NCBI GenBank assembly: GCA_964538615.1
Contig: CAZIGK010000025.1
Span: 1 to 27,757, forward strand
Origin: CAZIGK01 sp964538615
Lineage (GTDB): Bacteria > Pseudomonadota > Alphaproteobacteria > Rickettsiales > RI-342
Direction: 5' to 3'
DNA: 27,757 nucleotides
The first letter of the stretch is position 1, and the number at the start of each line of letters is the position of its first letter. Positions 24,075-27,757 of the stretch are shown piece after piece. The position numbers were made by a program, and so were the translations under genes. The notes beneath the pieces were generated by a model. It was not told the DNA's origin and ran no database searches. It was given only the letters and a program-made list of their open reading frames with translations.

Positions 24075-24854
24075 ATGACAACAAAACCTGTGGTTCTGGT
24101 GACTGGCTCAACAAGCGGTATTGGGCTTGGTATTGCCAAAGCTTTCGCTGAAAAACAGTATGATGTGGTATTGAACGGGTTGGGTGACAGCGCAACGATT
24201 GAGGCCGCACAAAAAGAAATACGGGAGCGCGGCGCCAATGTCTGGTACCATGCAGCCAATATGCTGAAACCCGCCGAAATTGCAGATATGGTGCAAAAAG
24301 CCGCAGCGCATTTTGGTCGGCTGGATGTACTGGTGAATAATGCCGGCATTCAGCATGTCGCAACGGTGCAAGATTTTCCCGATGATAAATGGGATGCGGT
24401 GATTGGCATCAACCTGACGGCCGCTTTCCATAGCATCAAACACGCACTTCCCATCATGCGCAAACAGGGTTTTGGCCGGATTATCAACATTGCATCCGCG
24501 CATGGCAAAGTGGCAAGTACGGGCAAAGCGGCGTATGTGGCCGCCAAACACGGCATTGTCGGGTTGACCAAGGTGGTGGCATTGGAAGCAGGAGAGACCA
24601 ATATCACCTGTAATGCCATTTGCCCTGGCTGGGTCTATACCCCTCTGGTGGCCAAACAAATTGAAGTCAAAGCCACGGCGGAAGGGCTGCCCCTACAGGA
24701 AGCGCAACGCAAATTGCTACTGGAAAAGCAACCGAATGGGCGCTTCGCTGAGATTGAGGAGATTGGCGCACTGGCGGTGTATCTGGCATCGGATATAGCA
24801 CGCGGCATTACCGGAGCCGATCTTTCCATAGATGGCGGATGGACAGCACAATAA
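24075..24854 (+). CDS. bdhA: D-3-hydroxybutyrate dehydrogenase
   Basis: A 259-residue SDR that interconverts D-3-hydroxybutyrate and acetoacetate with NAD, used in turnover of polyhydroxybutyrate and ketone bodies. The cofactor motif TGSTSGIG is at residues 10-17, NNAG at 88-91, and the catalytic residues are Ser141 (IASAHG), Tyr154 and Lys158. The family run NAICPGWVYTPLVAKQIE and the C-terminal ITGADLSIDGGWTAQ match bacterial 3-hydroxybutyrate dehydrogenases closely. AAGGAA precedes the ATG. It is a single-gene unit with a terminator. No PHB synthase or depolymerase gene is in the window. Confidence 0.93.
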   Translation: MTTKPVVLVTGSTSGIGLGIAKAFAEKQYDVVLNGLGDSATIEAAQKEIRERGANVWYHAANMLKPAEIADMVQKAAAHFGRLDVLVNNAGIQHVATVQDFPDDKWDAVIGINLTAAFHSIKHALPIMRKQGFGRIINIASAHGKVASTGKAAYVAAKHGIVGLTKVVALEAGETNITCNAICPGWVYTPLVAKQIEVKATAEGLPLQEAQRKLLLEKQPNGRFAEIEEIGALAVYLASDIARGITGADLSIDGGWTAQ

Positions 24855-24944
24855 CGCTTGACAGTCAGCACCAAAATCGCTAAACGTTCGCCTCCCTGTG
24901 CCTTGGGAATGTGCCCGCTATTGCGGTTTGATGTCATTCACTGG

Positions 24945-24997
24945 GCGTGCGGCCACGGATAAACATGTTGGCTTTGGCCGCATGCCGTGCGTTTTTT
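24945..24997 (+). terminator. Candidate terminator of the 3-hydroxybutyrate dehydrogenase gene
   Basis: GCGTGCGGCCA (24945-24955) pairs with TGGCCGCATGC (24975-24985) over 11 bases with one G-T. After a six-base spacer there are six T (24992-24997). The stem starts about 90 bases past the stop codon, so the transcript would carry a fairly long 3' UTR. Confidence 0.6.
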
Positions 24998-25038
24998 ACT
25001 GAATGACCCGCTTGCACCAGACCCAGTATAGTGACGCC

Positions 25039-25971
25039 ATGAAAATTCTTTCCGCCAACAGTAATCTGCCCTTAGCCGAAGATATTAGCGATCATCTGCA
25101 TGTCTCATTGACCCGTGCCAAAGTGCAGCGGTTCAATGACAAGGAAATTTGGGTGGAAGTCGAAGAAAATGTGCGGGGACAGGATGTATTTCTGGTGCAA
25201 TCCACCTCTTATCCTGCCAATGACCACATGATGGAAATGCTGATCTGCATTGACGCGCTGAAGCGTGCCTCTGCCCGCCGCATCACCGCTGTCCTGCCTT
25301 ATTTTGGATACGCCAGGCAAGACCGTAAACCAGGGCCACGCACCCCTATTTCCGCCAAGCTCGTCGCAAACCTTATCACCACAGCAGGGGCAAACCGGGT
25401 GCTGACCATGGATTTACATGCCGGGCAAATACAAGGTTTTTTCGATATTCCGGTTGACCATTTACAAGCATTGCCGGTGCTGGTGACGGATATTCGCGCC
25501 CGTTATCAGGATCGAGAGGTGCTGGTGGTATCTCCCGATATTGGCGGAGTGGTACGCGCCCGGCAACTGGCCGAACGACTGAATACCAATCTGGCCATTG
25601 TGGATAAGCGTCGTCCACGGGCGGGTGTTTCGGAAGTAATGAATATCATTGGAGAAGTGAAGGGTAAGCATTGCCTGCTGGTAGATGATATTGCGGATTC
25701 TGCCGGTACATTGTGTAATGCGGCGGACGCATTGAAAAATGCTGGCGCCGCCTCTGTCTCTGCCTATGTCGTGCACGGGGTTCTCTCCGGTCAGGCGGTC
25801 GAGCGGGTGAAAGCATCCTGTCTGGAAGAACTGGTCATTACGGATAGTATTCAACCAACCGAGGCCATTCGTAACGCAGCCAATATTCGCGTTGTCTCGG
25901 TAGCGCCTTTGCTGGCAGAAGCCATTCGCCGCATTAGTGAAGAACAATCGGTCTCCAGTCTGTTTGACTGA
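25039..25971 (+). CDS. prs: Ribose-phosphate pyrophosphokinase (PRPP synthetase)
   Basis: A 310-residue class I PRPP synthetase that makes PRPP from ribose 5-phosphate and ATP, feeding purF and hisG, both also in this window. Visible motifs are the flexible-loop YFGYARQDRKPGPRTPIS, the divalent-metal segment TMDLHAGQIQGFFDIPVDHL and the PRPP loop DDIADSAGTL. I use the ATG at 25039, which gives MKILSANSN and the family length. An upstream in-frame ATG at 25003 adds 12 unlike residues. No Shine-Dalgarno is evident, and TATAGT lies seven bases before the start, so a very short or absent leader is possible. Confidence 0.96.
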   Translation: MKILSANSNLPLAEDISDHLHVSLTRAKVQRFNDKEIWVEVEENVRGQDVFLVQSTSYPANDHMMEMLICIDALKRASARRITAVLPYFGYARQDRKPGPRTPISAKLVANLITTAGANRVLTMDLHAGQIQGFFDIPVDHLQALPVLVTDIRARYQDREVLVVSPDIGGVVRARQLAERLNTNLAIVDKRRPRAGVSEVMNIIGEVKGKHCLLVDDIADSAGTLCNAADALKNAGAASVSAYVVHGVLSGQAVERVKASCLEELVITDSIQPTEAIRNAANIRVVSVAPLLAEAIRRISEEQSVSSLFD

Positions 25972-26020
25972 GCCGCTGTAACCATTTTTATCAACACGTT
26001 ATGATGAACAGGAGAAAACG

Positions 26021-26626
26021 ATGACACAAGAACGTGCTGTACTGCAAGCGGAAGTCCGCGAAACTCTGGGTAAAGGTGCTTCCCGCGCCCTGCGTCGTGC
26101 ACGCCGCGTACCTGCCGTGATTTACGGCGCCGGCAAAGATGCCGTGCATGTGGCTATTGACGAAGCGGCCATCAGCCGTCTGGCGCTCAAGCTGCGCTTC
26201 CACTCCCGCCTGATTCAGGTGGAAGCGGGTAAGCAAAGCTTCACCGTGTTGCCACGCGAAGTGCAATACCACCCGGTGACAGACCGTATCGAGCATGTGG
26301 ACTTTCTGGATGTGAACGAAAACTCTGTGGTGACCGTATGGGTGCCGGTACAGTTCGTGAACCATGAAAAATCACCCGGCCTGAAGCGCGGTGGCACGCT
26401 GAATATCGTGCGTCGTGAAGTGGAACTGGAGTGCAAAGCCACCAATATTCCATCCGAACTGGTGGCAGACCTGACCGGGCTGAAAATTGCTGAATCTGTC
26501 CATATCAGCCACATTCACCTGCCGGAAGGCGTGAAGCCGGTGATTGATGACCGTGACTTTACAGTTGCGACCATTGTGGGTCGTCGTGGTGACAAAGGCG
26601 GTGATGAAGAAGGCGCAGAAGCATAA
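26021..26626 (+). CDS. rplY: Large ribosomal subunit protein bL25, CTC form
   Basis: A 201-residue bL25 of the long general-stress (CTC) type that binds 5S rRNA. The N-terminal domain (RETLGKGASRALRRARRVPAVIYG...VLPREVQYHPVTDRIEHVDFL) is the rRNA-binding part. The second beta domain (VPVQFVNHEKSPGLKRGGTLNIVRREVELECKATNIP) distinguishes it from the 94-residue E. coli protein. An acidic tail ends it. AGGAG is well placed before the ATG. It follows prs by 49 bases and the two are probably cotranscribed, as in many bacteria, where pth often comes next; here a different gene follows. Confidence 0.96.
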   Translation: MTQERAVLQAEVRETLGKGASRALRRARRVPAVIYGAGKDAVHVAIDEAAISRLALKLRFHSRLIQVEAGKQSFTVLPREVQYHPVTDRIEHVDFLDVNENSVVTVWVPVQFVNHEKSPGLKRGGTLNIVRREVELECKATNIPSELVADLTGLKIAESVHISHIHLPEGVKPVIDDRDFTVATIVGRRGDKGGDEEGAEA

Positions 26627-26785
26627 AATCCGCTTAGGTTCCCCCCCTTTTTTGTGGGGAATGTGGCGAAAAGGCTGTATTCCGAGAACCGGACGCTCCA
26701 TTGTACTGAAACGTACATGAAAGCCGGAAGCGGCGAACGATAGCCATTGCAGCCCATTCCACGCTAAAGGGTGATTGAGCCTGAC
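26626..26785 (+). repeat. Diverged intergenic repeat, copy B (partner at 2145-2304)
   Basis: Begins at the last base of the rplY stop codon and aligns along its length with the stretch after thrB (about 101 of 159 positions by hand, two one-base gaps). It contains TTCCCC...GGGGAA (26639-26661), TGTAC...GTACA (26702-26717) and a possible long-range pair GGAATG/CATTCC (26658-26663 with 26755-26760), so an RNA from it would be structured. A strong terminator follows ten bases later. The reading frame aligned to the ORF of copy A is closed by an early TAG. Confidence 0.7.
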
Positions 26786-26795
26786 TTTACTATCG

Positions 26796-26822
26796 AAGGG
26801 GCACCTGTGGGTGCCCCTTTTT
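26796..26822 (+). terminator. Rho-independent terminator after rplY and repeat copy B
   Basis: GGGGCACC (26798-26805) and GGTGCCCC (26810-26817) form a perfect stem with a TGTG loop, extended by AA/TT, and five T follow (26818-26822). It lies about 170 bases past the rplY stop, so the transcript between stop and terminator is long enough to be a processed small RNA. Confidence 0.88.
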
Positions 26823-26893
26823 GTTTATCTTCACCCTCTCTTAAATCTCTTTGGCGTAAGCTTCCGCCATGCATAGATGAGGAGTAGCCACAT

Positions 26894-27709
26894 ATGGGTG
26901 ATTATTACGTACTACAGACGAATGGACAGGCAGAAGGGCCGTTTGATTTTGTCGCGATTGTGCGGAAGATTAAAAAAAATGCTCTGGGTAAAGACACGGT
27001 GGTGCGCCTACCCGATGGGCAGGAGATACACGCCGGTGACGTACCTGAACTACAGGAATTTTTTGTTGAGCATGAACAGTTGCACACGCAGGCGCAATTC
27101 GCCACCAATGGCGAGCGCGTCTATCAGTTGCGCCCCTTGCTGGAGCGTGGCTGGGATTTTGTTCTGCAAAATAACGTGGTGCTCATTTATGCCGGGGTGT
27201 TTTTGATTCTAAGCGGATTAGCCTTCGGCATTCTGCACGGCATACCCGGTATTGGGGATGTACTGGCCTTTACTCTATCCTATGTGCTATTGGGCGGCGT
27301 GGCATGTGCCGCATTGCGTAAAGCCCGTGGTCAGGCATTAGAACCCGCACAGGTGACGGATATTGTGCGCGAAAAAGGCAAAGAACTGTCAATCGTCGGA
27401 TTTATTCTGGCCATTCCCTTTGCGATTGGCATTTATACGCTGGTGCTGCTGATTATACCGCTGGCCGCCATGACCCTGTATGCCTTTACCCCGTTTTTGC
27501 TCATTGAGCGGAATATTTCCGGCTGGGATGCCATGGAAATTAGCCGTAAACGGGTGATGAAAATGGATATGAATAATATCGCTATTATCCTTGCGCTGAT
27601 GCTGATGAATGCAGTGGGCGGCTTCACTATGATTTTGCTACTGATCACCCTGCCGATGAGCCTCTATATTCTGGCGGAAATGTATGATGAGATTTTTGTG
27701 GATATATAG
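26894..27709 (+). CDS. GYF_2-like domain fused to a multispan membrane region
   Basis: A 271-residue protein. Residues 1-55 (DYYVLQTNGQAEGPFDFVAIVRKIKKNALGKDTVVRLPDGQ) fit the GYF_2 pattern of bacterial N-terminal domains that bind proline-rich peptides. A short linker is followed by several membrane segments at about 95-117, 121-141, 165-203 (probably two) and 228-260. The last part (WDAMEISRKRVMKMDMNNIAIILAL) recalls DUF975 or glycerophosphodiester-phosphodiesterase membrane domains, where a Ser/Arg-rich amphipathic helix precedes a transmembrane pair. Function unknown; a membrane organising or sensing role is only a guess. GAGGAG is nine bases before the ATG. No operon partner is visible before the window ends. 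Confidence 0.75.
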   Translation: MGDYYVLQTNGQAEGPFDFVAIVRKIKKNALGKDTVVRLPDGQEIHAGDVPELQEFFVEHEQLHTQAQFATNGERVYQLRPLLERGWDFVLQNNVVLIYAGVFLILSGLAFGILHGIPGIGDVLAFTLSYVLLGGVACAALRKARGQALEPAQVTDIVREKGKELSIVGFILAIPFAIGIYTLVLLIIPLAAMTLYAFTPFLLIERNISGWDAMEISRKRVMKMDMNNIAIILALMLMNAVGGFTMILLLITLPMSLYILAEMYDEIFVDI

Positions 27710-27757
27710 GGCCACAGCGGTTGCGCGTAGCGCAGAGCGAAAGAGAGACCGGGTTGC

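Noticed and set aside
25003..25038. Upstream in-frame ATG extending prs by 12 residues
   Set aside because: The ATG at 25039 gives the conserved family N-terminus and length.
25684..25714. Serine in the PRPP loop of PRPP synthetase (DDIADSAGT) as an unusual substitution
   Set aside because: As I recall, serine at this place is common in alphaproteobacterial enzymes, so it is not remarkable.

Overview
The window reads as a chromosomal segment of a free-standing alphaproteobacterium of moderate G+C content (roughly half, by eye). The lineage call rests on gene content. There is an NDUFA12-type complex I accessory subunit, a DUF1013/TrcR regulator, a UPF0262 protein in the order hisG-hisD-UPF0262-infA-maf, an APH-fold (type II) homoserine kinase, the long CTC form of bL25 and a DUF2155 envelope protein beside mlaD. 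I cannot place it below class level. There is no CRISPR array, insertion sequence, integrase or phage module. Almost all of the window is housekeeping DNA, and the novelty lies in intergenic DNA and a few orphan genes.

Region 1 (1-6289): the 3' end of purF runs into an overlapping short-chain dehydrogenase and then thrB. tldD faces them on the minus strand. A plus-strand run NDUFA12 - mlaD - DUF2155 - rnhA then closes with a good terminator. Region 2 (6353-12717): uvrB and lepA are on the plus strand, recJ is convergent on the minus strand after a 426-base gap, and tRNA-Leu(UAA) is on the minus strand. Region 3 (12831-18145): an outer-membrane beta-barrel gene has its own promoter and a strong terminator. 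It is followed on the minus strand by an NlpC/P60-like protein and by the cluster hisG-hisD-UPF0262-infA-maf (transcribed hisG first). hisG/hisD and hisD/UPF0262 overlap.

Region 4 (18146-19958): this is the most accessory-looking part. A (TC)10 microsatellite sits between promoter-like hexamers. Two unrecognised plus-strand genes follow, separated by a perfect palindromic terminator whose 3' arm also supplies the -35 box of the next promoter. Region 5 (19971-23923, minus strand): an M16 peptidase, TrcR/DUF1013, a PIG3-type quinone oxidoreductase and an MBL-fold hydrolase. Region 6 (24075-27709, plus strand): 3-hydroxybutyrate dehydrogenase, prs, rplY and a GYF-like/multispan membrane protein.

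The most interesting signal is a diverged repeat pair. The 160 bases after thrB (2145-2304) and the 160 bases after rplY (26626-26785) align along their whole length, about 101 of 159 positions by hand with two one-base gaps. Both copies have the same orientation, sit just after a stop codon and are followed by a hairpin. They may belong to an undescribed intergenic element or small-RNA family. Second is the possible phase-variable promoter at the TC tract. Functions are assigned from recognisable motifs only; no search was run. The last 48 bases (27710-27757) show no feature I can support.
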